Shown here: piece after piece, positions 7,479 to 15,087 of the stretch
Numbering within the stretch: the first letter of the stretch is position 1
Layout of the letters: every line of letters starts with the position of its first letter
Position numbers and translations under genes: made by a program
Notes under the pieces: generated by a model
What the model was told of the DNA's origin: nothing
Databases searched by the model: none
Seen by the model: the letters and a program-made list of their open reading frames with translations, nothing else
DNA from: a virus
Length of the DNA: 41,806 bases
Reading direction: 5' to 3' (one strand)
Virus record (IMG/VR): IMGVR_UViG_3300032893_000124
Location: 1-41,806 of that record

Positions 7479-8303
7479 ATGACTCCTCAAGTCCAGCTTC
7501 AGCGGGTCCACATGGGAACAAGCGCTCCTACCGAAGCCGTGACACGCGAAACAGTGCGCGAAATGTGCCAGCACATTATCCGGGACATCAACGATCCGGT
7601 AGTGCGCTCGGTCGCGAGTAAGATCACGCCGGGTATTGAGGCGCTAACGAAGCTCTGGCTGTGGATCAAGTCGCACGTTCAGTTCGTGCATGACGACGTT
7701 CAGATAGCGCAACTGCTCGGCGAGCAGGGGCACTTCGAGCTATTGATCTCCCCGGCCGTGCTGCTTCGGATGCCGCAACCCAAGGGCGACTGCGACGACT
7801 TTACGATGCTGGTCTGCGCTCTGGCTGGCTGCTTGGGCTATCAATGCCGGATCGTGACGCTGGTCTGCGATCGCAAGCGCCCGGGCGAGTACTCGCATGT
7901 CTTTGCAACGGTATCGGCCGATGGAGAGAACTGGTTCCCGATGGACACATCCCACGGCACATATCCGGGATGGCAAGTCCCGCAACGGGATGTCCAACGC
8001 CGCACGGAGTGGGATATGCAAGGCAATCAAGTCTTTGATCGCACGTACTTTACGCTCATGCCGCAGTCTCAGGGCTATCAAGGCATGGGGGCGACCGACG
8101 CGCAGCAGACAGCCTTTGATGTCATGAAGACGCTGACGTCTGGACCTTATTTAATGATCGGCGCGCCCGCGGCTGTAGGTTTGATGGTTGACCGCGGCAA
8201 GGGAGCGGTGATCGGGGGATTGATCGGGGCGGCGTTCTATTACCTTGTCCTTCCTAGACTTACGAGTCTGAATCCTAGCATGGGGGTTCCTTACAGCTTA
8301 TGA
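7479..8303 (+). CDS. Transglutaminase-like cysteine protease with membrane anchor
   Basis: Protein of 274 residues. The core has the papain/transglutaminase triad: Cys105 in GDCDDF, His140 in YSHVF and Asp156 in MDTS. The motif GYQGMGAT (199-206) then links this domain to two hydrophobic helices (about 222-236 and 243-258). Transglutaminase-fold enzymes in bacteria and viruses are usually peptidases. It is the first gene of the rightward membrane-protein operon, and its linker carries the same G-M-G motif found near the N-termini of the following proteins. I infer a virion maturation protease that may also cut itself; no cleavage is shown by the sequence. No clear Shine-Dalgarno site precedes the ATG. 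Confidence 0.8.
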   Translation: MTPQVQLQRVHMGTSAPTEAVTRETVREMCQHIIRDINDPVVRSVASKITPGIEALTKLWLWIKSHVQFVHDDVQIAQLLGEQGHFELLISPAVLLRMPQPKGDCDDFTMLVCALAGCLGYQCRIVTLVCDRKRPGEYSHVFATVSADGENWFPMDTSHGTYPGWQVPQRDVQRRTEWDMQGNQVFDRTYFTLMPQSQGYQGMGATDAQQTAFDVMKTLTSGPYLMIGAPAAVGLMVDRGKGAVIGGLIGAAFYYLVLPRLTSLNPSMGVPYSL

Positions 8304-8719
8304 TGCGACTTCGCAGGCGTGGCCGTGGCATGGGAGACGACGGGGAAGTAACGATCACGAGTTACCCTGGCGGTGCGATCGACTCAGAAGGCAACGTTTA
8401 CGGGAATCCGATACTTGATGGTTCTGGAGGTTCCGTTGGCGGATCGACTCCGATCGACTGGTCCAAGATCATCAACTCTTCGATCGGCGGGGCTCTCAAC
8501 ATATTTAAAGCCACGTCCTCTCCATACGTAATCCCTGGCACCACTTCGGTTTACGATCCTGCAACGGGCCGGGTGTTAGGACAGACGCTTCCTGGACAGG
8601 TGTCGAATCCGTTTTCGAATGTTGCCGGCTCTATTGCTGCTGGCAGCGGCGGATCTTTGTTGCTCATTGGTGGTGGTTTGTTGGCTGTGGTTTTACTGGG
8701 TAGCCTTTTTAAGAAATGA
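8300..8719 (+). CDS. Small membrane protein with RGMGD motif
   Basis: Protein of 139 residues: a very basic start (MMRLRRRGRGMGDDG), a Gly/Ser/Pro-rich middle, and one C-terminal membrane helix (LLLIGGGLLAVVLLG) ending FKK. The start overlaps the protease stop (ATGA). The Arg-rich leader and Gly-Met-Gly-Asp site recur in several neighbours. Probably a virion membrane protein; no known family. Confidence 0.7.
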   Translation: MMRLRRRGRGMGDDGEVTITSYPGGAIDSEGNVYGNPILDGSGGSVGGSTPIDWSKIINSSIGGALNIFKATSSPYVIPGTTSVYDPATGRVLGQTLPGQVSNPFSNVAGSIAAGSGGSLLLIGGGLLAVVLLGSLFKK

Positions 8720-8727
8720 ACGCTTTT

Positions 8728-8799
8728 ATGTTGGCGCTCTTCATGGCGGTCTCTACGGTAAACGTTGACAGCGTTCGCGCTCTGAGGCACCTGGCGTGA
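8728..8799 (+). CDS. Element-only leader peptide, 23 aa
   Basis: ATG at 8728 opens a 23-codon ORF made almost wholly of element copy E5 (MLALFMAVSTVN then VDSVRALRHLA). It ends in a GTGA overlap with the next gene. It may be a bare coupling leader, an emptied cassette, or an incidental reading of the repeat. Confidence 0.4.
   Translation: MLALFMAVSTVNVDSVRALRHLA
8730..8789 (+). repeat. Dispersed element copy E5
   Basis: TTGGCGCTCTTCATGGCGG to GCGTTCGCGCTCTGAGGC. The only copy inside the 7.5-13.1 kb membrane-protein block. Confidence 0.92.
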
Positions 8800-9584
8800 T
8801 TGTGCCCGTCAATGCCCGAAGAGAACTCAGGGAGTTTAATCCGCCGTTGCTCGCTCCACGTTCGATCTCAAGAATCGTGAACGGACTCGGGGCGGTCAGC
8901 ACGGCAGAGCGGTACGCGAAGTTCTACGGCGTAAGATCTCCTCGCGGCATGGGAGATATTTCCTCGCAGCAGATCAACGCCATTGCGTCGACCGGGGCAT
9001 CTACCACGGTAGGAATTCTAACCGCTCTCGGAACTATCGGAGGTCCAGTGGGAGCGGCTATCGGCGGGCTTATCGCGGTCGGATCGCTCATAGCGAATAT
9101 GTTCCACGGATGCGGCCAGACTTGCGTAGCGGCTACTCAGGACGCAAATAAAGCAGCGCAGTTGCTCCAGCAAAATCTGGACAACTACATGAATGCTCCG
9201 GTCCATTATGAATCTCTTCAGCAAGCAGCGCTGAACAACGTCGATACTCTGTTCAATGCGCTCCGTCAGGCGTGCTCCGATCCTTCGCTTGGAGCGGCCG
9301 GGCAGCGCTGCATTTCTGAAAGACTCGTTCGCGGTGGAACGGCTCCATGGTGTCCGAATCCTGGCAATACGGGCTGCGATTGGTACGTGCAATACCGGGA
9401 TCCGATTGCGAATGATCCGAAAGTTGTTCCTGATCCGACTGCCGCGGCTTCGGTGTCGAATGCCGTCAGCAACGCAGTCTCGAGCGTGACGGGCGGAACG
9501 TTTGACATTTCGAAGTTTCTGCTACCGGGCGGGCTTGTGCTCGGCGGTCTGATCCTCATGTCTCTCGGAGGTAGCTCCAAGTGA
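8796..9584 (+). CDS. Membrane protein with RGMGD motif and two hydrophobic regions
   Basis: Protein of 262 residues, starting at GTG 8796, which overlaps the leader stop. Residues 50-54 are RGMGD, preceded by a basic 50-residue leader that also holds NGLGA. A glycine-rich membrane region lies at about 72-103 and a second helix at the C-terminus (GGLVLGGLILMSLGG). Between them is a Cys-rich soluble part (CGQTC and several more Cys), which suggests disulfides. Probably a virion membrane protein. Confidence 0.7.
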   Translation: MIVPVNARRELREFNPPLLAPRSISRIVNGLGAVSTAERYAKFYGVRSPRGMGDISSQQINAIASTGASTTVGILTALGTIGGPVGAAIGGLIAVGSLIANMFHGCGQTCVAATQDANKAAQLLQQNLDNYMNAPVHYESLQQAALNNVDTLFNALRQACSDPSLGAAGQRCISERLVRGGTAPWCPNPGNTGCDWYVQYRDPIANDPKVVPDPTAAASVSNAVSNAVSSVTGGTFDISKFLLPGGLVLGGLILMSLGGSSK

Positions 9585-10333
9585 TCGTAGCTCAGCGCAT
9601 GCCGATGACGAGAGGACGAGTCAACTATCGCGTTCGTCCGAGAATGCGCGGCATGGGAGCGGATGCGCTTCAATCGTCCGATCCGGCTGTGTTCGCTCAG
9701 CAATGCGCGGCTGTCGGCGCTTCTGTATCGAATGCCGGAGGAATTCCGCACTGTGTTCTGAACTCTTCTGCGCTTCCGAATGATCCGACGGGAGCTAACG
9801 GAATCGCAGACCAATTCCCTCCGGGCTTCAATCCGAATGCTCCAGCGGTCCCTGGCGCCGTGTCGATCAATTCGTACATGGCGAATCCAGCGGGCGGCGG
9901 ATGCGCGGTGATTGACTTAGGACGTAATCTGTGCATGCTCGGGAATGATCCGTACCCCTGCAATGGCATCAGAGAGTGCGATTCGCTCACGAATGCGGTT
10001 CATAAAGAACTCGCTCTGCCTTCCGGTATCCCAACGGGAAACGTCGACATCAACGTAGTCGGTCCTTCCGGGACGACGTACGTAGGGAATCCGAATGCAG
10101 GAAAGAGCACGGCAAAGTTTACAACATCTCCGACTTCAGGGCCGCAGTCCAATGCTCCCGGATCTACTCCGGTAGGCGGGGGAGTCGCGCAGTCGAATGC
10201 TCCAAATGCAGCGGTAGCGGTTCCGTCTGGCGCGGCTGCATCGTCCAGCATCTTCGGTTCGATCCCTTGGTGGGTCTGGCTTGCTGGCGCCGGAGGAATC
10301 GGAATCCTTGCTTTCGCGGGAGGGCGGCGATGA
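9581..10333 (+). CDS. Membrane protein with RGMGA motif
   Basis: Protein of 250 residues, GTG start overlapping the previous stop (GTGA). Arg-rich leader with RGMGA at 24-28, a Cys-containing soluble domain (residues ~30-150), a Ser/Pro/Ala-rich stalk, and one C-terminal membrane helix (WWVWLAGAGGIGILAF) ending AGGRR. This C-terminal helix-GGRR ending recurs in 10330-10632 and 12191-12688, so these proteins look like one assembly set. Confidence 0.7.
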   Translation: MIVAQRMPMTRGRVNYRVRPRMRGMGADALQSSDPAVFAQQCAAVGASVSNAGGIPHCVLNSSALPNDPTGANGIADQFPPGFNPNAPAVPGAVSINSYMANPAGGGCAVIDLGRNLCMLGNDPYPCNGIRECDSLTNAVHKELALPSGIPTGNVDINVVGPSGTTYVGNPNAGKSTAKFTTSPTSGPQSNAPGSTPVGGGVAQSNAPNAAVAVPSGAAASSSIFGSIPWWVWLAGAGGIGILAFAGGRR

Positions 10334-10632
10334 TTGCGCGTGCTCGTGGATTTGGAGACGCATCGGTTCCTGGGAATCCTGTTCCGGTGGCTGCTCCGTC
10401 TGGATTAAGTTCGATTCTGACGCCTATCTACGGAGCGTACAACAAACTTCCTCAACCGGCCCAAAACGCAATTTATAACTACTTGATGCTTCCTGCTCAA
10501 CTTGCAAGCAAGATCGGGGTTCCAATCCCCGAAGGATTTGGAGCGATTCCTATTGTTTTCGGATCAGCCGCTTTAATGATCGGGCTTACTGGTTTTGGCT
10601 TGTTCAAACTCTTTTCGGGAGGGCGACGATGA
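10330..10632 (+). CDS. Small membrane protein, RGFGD start and GGRR end
   Basis: Protein of 100 residues starting MIARARGFGDASV and ending FSGGRR after a hydrophobic helix (IVFGSAALMIGLTGFGLFKLF). ATG at 10330 overlaps the previous stop; the longer upstream reading is rejected because it overlaps the previous coding frame. Member of the motif-bearing membrane set. Confidence 0.7.
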   Translation: MIARARGFGDASVPGNPVPVAAPSGLSSILTPIYGAYNKLPQPAQNAIYNYLMLPAQLASKIGVPIPEGFGAIPIVFGSAALMIGLTGFGLFKLFSGGRR

Positions 10633-11204
10633 ACAAGATTCTTGGTTTAGCAGTAATCGGCGGAGGCGTCTACTTCCTCGGCGACATATTGGGCTGGTGG
10701 GGATCGAGCGCGGCGGCATCAACGACGGCTACAAGTGGTGCTCCCCCGACTACCGGATCTACTAATGTTCCAGTCAATGCGGCGAATCCTCCGAACGTGC
10801 CTGTAACGGCTCCTCCGGCTACATGGTCACTTGCGAGTCCCGTTTCTGCAGACATCAATAACGCGTTCAAAGCAGACTTCCTCATCAATGGAACGAAGCG
10901 AAATCTTGACGTTCTGCCCGATGGCCGAGTGTTTGACAACTCAGGCACGGACGTCACGGCGTCAATCACAGCGTTAGGAATCGACACGAGCGCGATGTTT
11001 GTAGCGGCTCAGGCTGCTTATGCAAAGCAAGGATCGGCGGCTGCTCCTGCGGTCCAGACAATTGCACGAACGATTCCATACGGACGATATGGAGTAGCGC
11101 TTCCCGTGGCGAGAATCGGAACAAATCCGAATTCTGCAATGGCGGGATACTCTCCGGGATTCGCGAGTCGGAGGAATTACGTGAGAAAGCCGAGGCATGC
11201 ATGA
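10629..11204 (+). CDS. Membrane protein with N-terminal anchor
   Basis: Protein of 191 residues with a membrane helix at the very start (ILGLAVIGGGVYFLGDIL), a Thr/Ala/Pro linker, a compact domain (about 65-115) and a basic C-terminus (RRNYVRKPRHA). Here the polarity is reversed relative to its neighbours: anchor first, basic region last, and no Gly-Met-Gly motif. Probably faces the opposite side or uses another route into the membrane. Confidence 0.65.
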   Translation: MNKILGLAVIGGGVYFLGDILGWWGSSAAASTTATSGAPPTTGSTNVPVNAANPPNVPVTAPPATWSLASPVSADINNAFKADFLINGTKRNLDVLPDGRVFDNSGTDVTASITALGIDTSAMFVAAQAAYAKQGSAAAPAVQTIARTIPYGRYGVALPVARIGTNPNSAMAGYSPGFASRRNYVRKPRHA

Positions 11205-11686
11205 AAGACGCTCTCTTGCTCTTAGCGGCTGGCCTAGGCGGCTATCTCATCTATACGAAGTTCTTCCAGCATCCGGCCGCTGTTCCGGTCTCTGCTCCCG
11301 TAACGGCTGGACCTGGTGGGCCTGTTCCGGTCAATACGCCGGTAGGCAGCACGACGGTTGCAAGTTCTCCGGTTCCGGTCGCTAGTCCTGTTGCTCCTTC
11401 ATGGGGAAATGGTGGGAGTCTGTCGCAGTTGTTGCAGAATCTTGGTCCATCCGGTTGCCCTGTTGGATATTTCTCGCGCCCGTCCCCTGGTGGCGGGCCG
11501 GGGCAGTGTTATAGCGTAGCGAATCCAAGCATCAGCTTCGATTACGGTGGACAACCGGGTGCGCCGGTCATCGGCGGCGGATCGATTCAGCCGATCTGGA
11601 ATCGCTTCTCGTGTCCTGAAGGTCAGTATCTCGGATCTGGCTTCACTGGCGGGCAGGTTTGTATGCCGATTGGAGCGGTTTCCTAA
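11201..11686 (+). CDS. Membrane-anchored Pro/Gly-rich protein
   Basis: Protein of 161 residues: N-terminal helix (ALLLLAAGLGGYLIYTKFF), a Val/Pro stalk, then a Gly-rich C-terminal domain with four cysteines (CPVG, GQCY, FSCP, VCMP), likely disulfide-bonded outside the membrane. Coupled by ATGA to its upstream neighbour. Could be a vertex or entry protein; this is a guess. Confidence 0.65.
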   Translation: MKDALLLLAAGLGGYLIYTKFFQHPAAVPVSAPVTAGPGGPVPVNTPVGSTTVASSPVPVASPVAPSWGNGGSLSQLLQNLGPSGCPVGYFSRPSPGGGPGQCYSVANPSISFDYGGQPGAPVIGGGSIQPIWNRFSCPEGQYLGSGFTGGQVCMPIGAVS

Positions 11687-11970
11687 TGCGCGTTCGACAA
11701 AGAACTTGGATTCAGCGTGCTCCGTCGCTTCGTGAACTGGGCATGGGGATTGCTCCCGGAGATATCGGATTCACTGGTCCGTTGACGCCGGATCAGCAAG
11801 CAACGCTCGATGCGAATCAGACGCAGAATATTGCGAATTTCTTCTACCAGCAAGGGCAGATGAGCGCTCAGTCTACCGGGCTGACGTTTCAGGACTGGAT
11901 TTCGCAGAACTGGATGTACGTAGCGGGCGGCCTTGTCGGAATCGTTGTGCTGAAGAGGTTAATGAAGTAA
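11686..11970 (+). CDS. Small membrane protein with LGMG motif
   Basis: Protein of 94 residues. ATG at 11686 shares its A with the previous TAA stop. Basic leader, RELGMGIAPG at about 16-25, an amphipathic middle and a C-terminal helix (WMYVAGGLVGIVVLKRLMK). Confidence 0.65.
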   Translation: MRVRQRTWIQRAPSLRELGMGIAPGDIGFTGPLTPDQQATLDANQTQNIANFFYQQGQMSAQSTGLTFQDWISQNWMYVAGGLVGIVVLKRLMK

Positions 11971-12194
11971 TGAGCGCCGGCCGCGTGGATCTCTTGCTTA
12001 TGAATCTCGGGAAAGCTCTATCGGCTAGCGTGTACTCTCAAACGGGCTTTGATCCCTGGCCAAATGGCGGGGAACTGCTAGTGCAGCGATTCATCGAGCG
12101 GGCGAATATTCCAACGGAGCCGATCAACATCGGACAGACGTTAGTGAATCATCTCGTTCCTCCGAAGCGGAAGAAGATCGGGAGGGCTGCTTGA
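11970..12194 (+). CDS. Small soluble hypothetical protein
   Basis: Protein of 74 residues without a membrane helix; ends in a basic patch (PPKRKKIGRAA). TAATG overlap upstream and TTGA overlap downstream, so it is translated with the membrane set. Function unknown. Confidence 0.6.
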   Translation: MSAGRVDLLLMNLGKALSASVYSQTGFDPWPNGGELLVQRFIERANIPTEPINIGQTLVNHLVPPKRKKIGRAA

Positions 12195-12688
12195 TCGCAC
12201 GACGGCGCGGAGTGGGCGATAGCGGCGGTCAGAGTCTCGTTACCGCATCCGGCGGATCGGGCGCTCAGTACAATTCTGCTGGTCAGTACATCGGTGGATC
12301 TCCCATGATGGATTTCTGGTGTAACTCTGTTTTCGGATCCTGGACCGATACCTGCAAGATTTCAACTCCGGCTCAAATCAGAGCGCAACAAATTGCAGAG
12401 CTCCAGCAGACGAGCGCTCCCGATGATGCCATTCAGCAAGCGATCGCGTCTGGCGATGCAGCGGTAATTGCGGACGCAGTTTCGAACGCGCAAGGCTACC
12501 AAGAGCAGATCGCGGCTTCGGAGCACCCGACTCTTTCAGCGGTCCTCGGAACCGGCATAACGTCGATGCTTTTCCCGAAGGATGTCAGCGATCCAAACAA
12601 TCCGACTAGTGGGTTTCCGTGGCTCATGATCGGGATTGGAGTCGGAGGATTCTTTCTTTTGAATTCGCTTATTGGAGGACGGCGGTAA
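12191..12688 (+). CDS. Membrane protein, RGVGD start and GGRR end
   Basis: Protein of 165 residues, TTG start overlapping the previous TGA. Begins MIARRRGVGDSGG, nearly the same as the start of 10330-10632; soluble Gln/Ala-rich helical middle; C-terminal helix (WLMIGIGVGGFFLLNSLI) and GGRR. Member of the motif-bearing membrane set. Confidence 0.7.
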   Translation: MIARRRGVGDSGGQSLVTASGGSGAQYNSAGQYIGGSPMMDFWCNSVFGSWTDTCKISTPAQIRAQQIAELQQTSAPDDAIQQAIASGDAAVIADAVSNAQGYQEQIAASEHPTLSAVLGTGITSMLFPKDVSDPNNPTSGFPWLMIGIGVGGFFLLNSLIGGRR

Positions 12689-12690
12689 TC

Positions 12691-12948
12691 ATGTTTCTAC
12701 CAATCAACACTCCTCCATCGAACATCAACGGAATGTCTGGATATCAAGGCATGGGATGCGCTGGAAAGAAATCCTGCTCTTGCGGATGCGGGATGGGAAT
12801 GTTCGATTCGATGGACTTCACGACTTGGGGTTTACCTGAGTGGGCTTCCATCGGAGGCGCGGCTTATCTTGTTCTGAGTTTGATCGGCGACACGAAGCGG
12901 GCGGCGAAGGGCGTGCGGCGCCGCGTGCGAAAGTTGAGGGCTGCGTGA
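12691..12948 (+). CDS. Cys-rich membrane protein with GYQGMG motif
   Basis: Protein of 85 residues; ATG at 12691 behind GGAGG. GYQGMG (17-22) matches the linker of the protease exactly and is followed by a cysteine cluster (CAGKKSCSCGCGMG). A hydrophobic helix and a basic C-terminus (RRRVRKLRAA) follow. The match to the protease linker is the best evidence that the motif has one reader. Confidence 0.7.
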   Translation: MFLPINTPPSNINGMSGYQGMGCAGKKSCSCGCGMGMFDSMDFTTWGLPEWASIGGAAYLVLSLIGDTKRAAKGVRRRVRKLRAA

Positions 12949-13148
12949 ACTTCGACGGGACAATCCACGGAGGCGATCTAATATTGCTTGCCGGAACTGT
13001 TCTTACGCTGCTCACTCTGCATCGGCAGAACATTCAGAAGATGTCCAAGATGAGCACGAAAGTGGACTTGCTGTATCGATGGTTCGAGCAGCACATCATA
13101 TTGGGCGGGCGGAAAGCAAGTTTCAAGGATGATTCCGATGGCGGCTAA
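12945..13148 (+). CDS. Small single-pass membrane protein, holin-like size
   Basis: Protein of 67 residues from GTG at 12945 (GTGA overlap). One N-terminal helix (DLILLAGTVLTLLTLH), then a helical polar part (MSKMSTKVDLLYRWFEQH). Size and shape resemble small phage membrane proteins such as holins, but it lies in the virion block, so a structural role is as likely. Confidence 0.6.
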   Translation: MNFDGTIHGGDLILLAGTVLTLLTLHRQNIQKMSKMSTKVDLLYRWFEQHIILGGRKASFKDDSDGG

Positions 13149-13791
13149 AAAAGGATCATTTGCGCGTTGCGTTCAGAAGGTCTCACGCAAAGGCGTTGAC
13201 GATCCTAACGCTGTGTGCGCCGCGGCGAAGCGGAAGGCCGGCGAGAAGCTGAACCGGAAGAATCCAGAAGGGCTGGCGGCTCGAGCGTTTGAAGCGACCC
13301 ACGGATATCCGCCGGACGCCATGATTGAAGTAACGGAGCAGGAGCATTATCACGAGTACCTGCCCGCGTGGGGAGAGTTGATCGAATTGGTAATCGTGCC
13401 GGAAGGTGAAGAAAAGGGCGTGCGGCTGATGGGATTCGGAGAGGCGTTTCTGACGTTCTCTGAGCATAAGGACCGGCCGCAGTTGTTCATCACTGGCGGG
13501 GACCAGGAGTTGAGCAAGGACACGCTCCGACTCTTCGGAATCGAGGTGATCCACGAAAAGGAAGTGCTTGGGAAGGTAGTCGATATCACGTACTACACGA
13601 TCAAGACTCATTTGGATCCGAGAGACGGCGGGGAAGCGAACTATAACCATAAATTCGCTGAAGAGTCTGCCGGGAACAAAAAGCACTTGCGGATTCTCGA
13701 ATCGCCAACGGCCACGTACGACACGTTGAATAAGACCATTCATCTATGGGGCGGAAAGTATACGAATACGCCTGAAGGGATTAGAAATTGA
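13138..13791 (+). CDS. Hypothetical protein with basic N-terminus
   Basis: Protein of 217 residues starting MAAKKGSFARC; this ATG is chosen over the one at 13129 because AAGGAT lies 7 bases before it. A Lys/Arg-rich region (to about residue 45) precedes a folded alpha/beta domain rich in acidic and aromatic residues. No catalytic motif recognised. Similar basic-plus-globular proteins occur next to phage structural genes; function unknown. Confidence 0.65.
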   Translation: MAAKKGSFARCVQKVSRKGVDDPNAVCAAAKRKAGEKLNRKNPEGLAARAFEATHGYPPDAMIEVTEQEHYHEYLPAWGELIELVIVPEGEEKGVRLMGFGEAFLTFSEHKDRPQLFITGGDQELSKDTLRLFGIEVIHEKEVLGKVVDITYYTIKTHLDPRDGGEANYNHKFAEESAGNKKHLRILESPTATYDTLNKTIHLWGGKYTNTPEGIRN

Positions 13792-14024
13792 GCACGGCAA
13801 TGCATGCTTTGGCGATTCCCTCATCGGTCGATTCACGGACTGAAGCTAACGGCGTGCGCGCTACGAAATGTTGGGTCTGCTCCGGTAAGGGATTCCTGAA
13901 AATCTCCGGCAGTCAGCAGAAGTGCGAATCCTGCGATGGATTCGGATGGCTTCAGAGCGCGAACGCGGCAAGCTCGCAAACTGAGACCGCCGAGAAGAGC
14001 GCGAACACAAAAGGACAATCGTAA
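13788..14024 (+). CDS. DnaJ-type zinc-finger microprotein between two element copies
   Basis: Protein of 78 residues from TTG 13788 (TTGA overlap) or ATG 13800. CWVCSGKGF and CESCDGFGW are two CxxCxGxG zinc motifs of the DnaJ type, with no J-domain. The start is a diverged element copy in forward orientation and the end is a reverse copy (LQSANAASSQ...), so only about 35 residues are unique. A model example of a cassette gene. Confidence 0.7.
   Translation: MSTAMHALAIPSSVDSRTEANGVRATKCWVCSGKGFLKISGSQQKCESCDGFGWLQSANAASSQTETAEKSANTKGQS
13807..13866 (+). repeat. Dispersed element copy E6, degenerate
   Basis: TTTGGCGATTCCCTCATCGG and GGCGTGCGCGCTACGAA keep both ends recognisably. Forms the N-terminus of the zinc-finger cassette gene. 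Confidence 0.65.
13950..14008 (-). repeat. Dispersed element copy E7
   Basis: CTTCAGAGCGCGAACGCGG to GAGAAGAGCGCGAAC. Here the AGGAG is replaced by AAGAG, and a separate AAAGGA follows before the next ATG. Confidence 0.9.
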
Positions 14025-14197
14025 TGGCGAAAAAGAAACGGAATCGATCTCAAAAGCCCTGCTTAACAGCAAAGTCAAATCGTGGCCGGAAAGTCAACGG
14101 GAAAACAAAAGTCACGATGAAGCTGAGCACATTACGGCGCATGTTGACAGCGGCCCGCAAGGGCAAGACTGCAACGGCAAAAGTGAGGGCGCGGTAA
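14024..14197 (+). CDS. Very basic 57-aa protein, protamine-like
   Basis: ATG at 14024 shares its A with the previous TAA. About a third of its 57 residues are Lys or Arg (starts MAKKKRNRSQK, ends KVRAR), with no hydrophobic core. Such peptides bind DNA or RNA non-specifically; packaging or condensation of the genome is a reasonable guess given the other basic protein at 17.0 kb. Confidence 0.65.
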   Translation: MAKKKRNRSQKPCLTAKSNRGRKVNGKTKVTMKLSTLRRMLTAARKGKTATAKVRAR

Positions 14198-14377
14198 ATG
14201 TCCTTTCGGAAGGATTTGCTGTCAATCGCAGAGCAGACCGCAACGACGGTTGCTGTTCAAGAAGTGCAATCGCAATTGACGCACTGGACCTGTGCATGCG
14301 GCCACGTGAACCCCATTCAAATCACGCCGTGTAACTCGTGCGGAGAATGGAACCCGGAGGCTCCGAAGCAAAACTGA
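14198..14377 (+). CDS. Zinc ribbon microprotein, 59 aa
   Basis: ATG directly follows the stop of the basic protein. CACGHVNP (32-39) and CNSCGEWNP (45-53) form a RanBP2-like or rubredoxin-like zinc ribbon; the N-terminal 30 residues are helical. Ends with TGATG overlap into the methyltransferase. Confidence 0.65.
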   Translation: MSFRKDLLSIAEQTATTVAVQEVQSQLTHWTCACGHVNPIQITPCNSCGEWNPEAPKQN

Positions 14378-15087
14378 TGGATCGTCTCGACATACTCATG
14401 CGCGTCTTAACCCGCATCGACGGACTCATAGGAGAAGCCTACGAGAAGCGGTACAGAGGCTTAGACTGGCCCAAAGACGCAGAGACGATGGTCGGCATCG
14501 AGCGGCTGCAGAACGTCCGCAAATTAGCAGAGGACGTAATCGAGCGCGGCATACCGGGCGACTTCATGGAGTGCGGAATCTGGAAGGGCGGCGTAGGAAT
14601 CCTGCTCGCTGCGATCGCTAAGGGAACCGGACGAAAGGTCTGGCTTGCCGATTCTTTCCAGGGATGCCCTGTGCCGGACGCGCGATTCGCCGCTGACAAT
14701 GGAGATCCGCATCACACGTTCGAATTCCTGAAGGTGACTCTCGGCGACGTTTGCAAGAACTTCGAGCGGTACGGACTTCTCAGCACAGACGTGCTGTTCT
14801 TAGATGGATGGTTCAAAGACACATTGCCCAGTCTCGTCCAAAAGCTTGCACTGCTCCGCATCGACGCGGACATGTACGAGTCCACAACGCAAGTATTAGA
14901 AGCCCTCTACGATAAAGTCTCCCCTGGCGGATACGTTATCTGCGATGACTTCCAGAACATTCCAAACTGCCGACAAGCCATTCTCGACTTCCGCGCTAAG
15001 CGAGGAATTCAAGAGCCGATCACCCCTGTGGATTGGTGCGCTGTGTACTGGCAAAAACAAGCTGTAGCTAAGGAGGTAGCTGCATGA
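14377..15087 (+). CDS. TylF-type sugar O-methyltransferase
   Basis: Protein of 236 residues. GDFMECGIWKGG is the AdoMet-binding signature of the TylF/MycF macrocin O-methyltransferase family; LRIDADMYEST and GGYVICDDF are the conserved metal-binding and late motifs. These enzymes methylate sugars on natural products or surface glycans. ATG at 14377 overlaps the previous stop. The glycosyltransferase follows with an ATGA overlap, so the pair probably builds and methylates a glycan, on virion proteins or the host surface. Confidence 0.88.
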   Translation: MDRLDILMRVLTRIDGLIGEAYEKRYRGLDWPKDAETMVGIERLQNVRKLAEDVIERGIPGDFMECGIWKGGVGILLAAIAKGTGRKVWLADSFQGCPVPDARFAADNGDPHHTFEFLKVTLGDVCKNFERYGLLSTDVLFLDGWFKDTLPSLVQKLALLRIDADMYESTTQVLEALYDKVSPGGYVICDDFQNIPNCRQAILDFRAKRGIQEPITPVDWCAVYWQKQAVAKEVAA

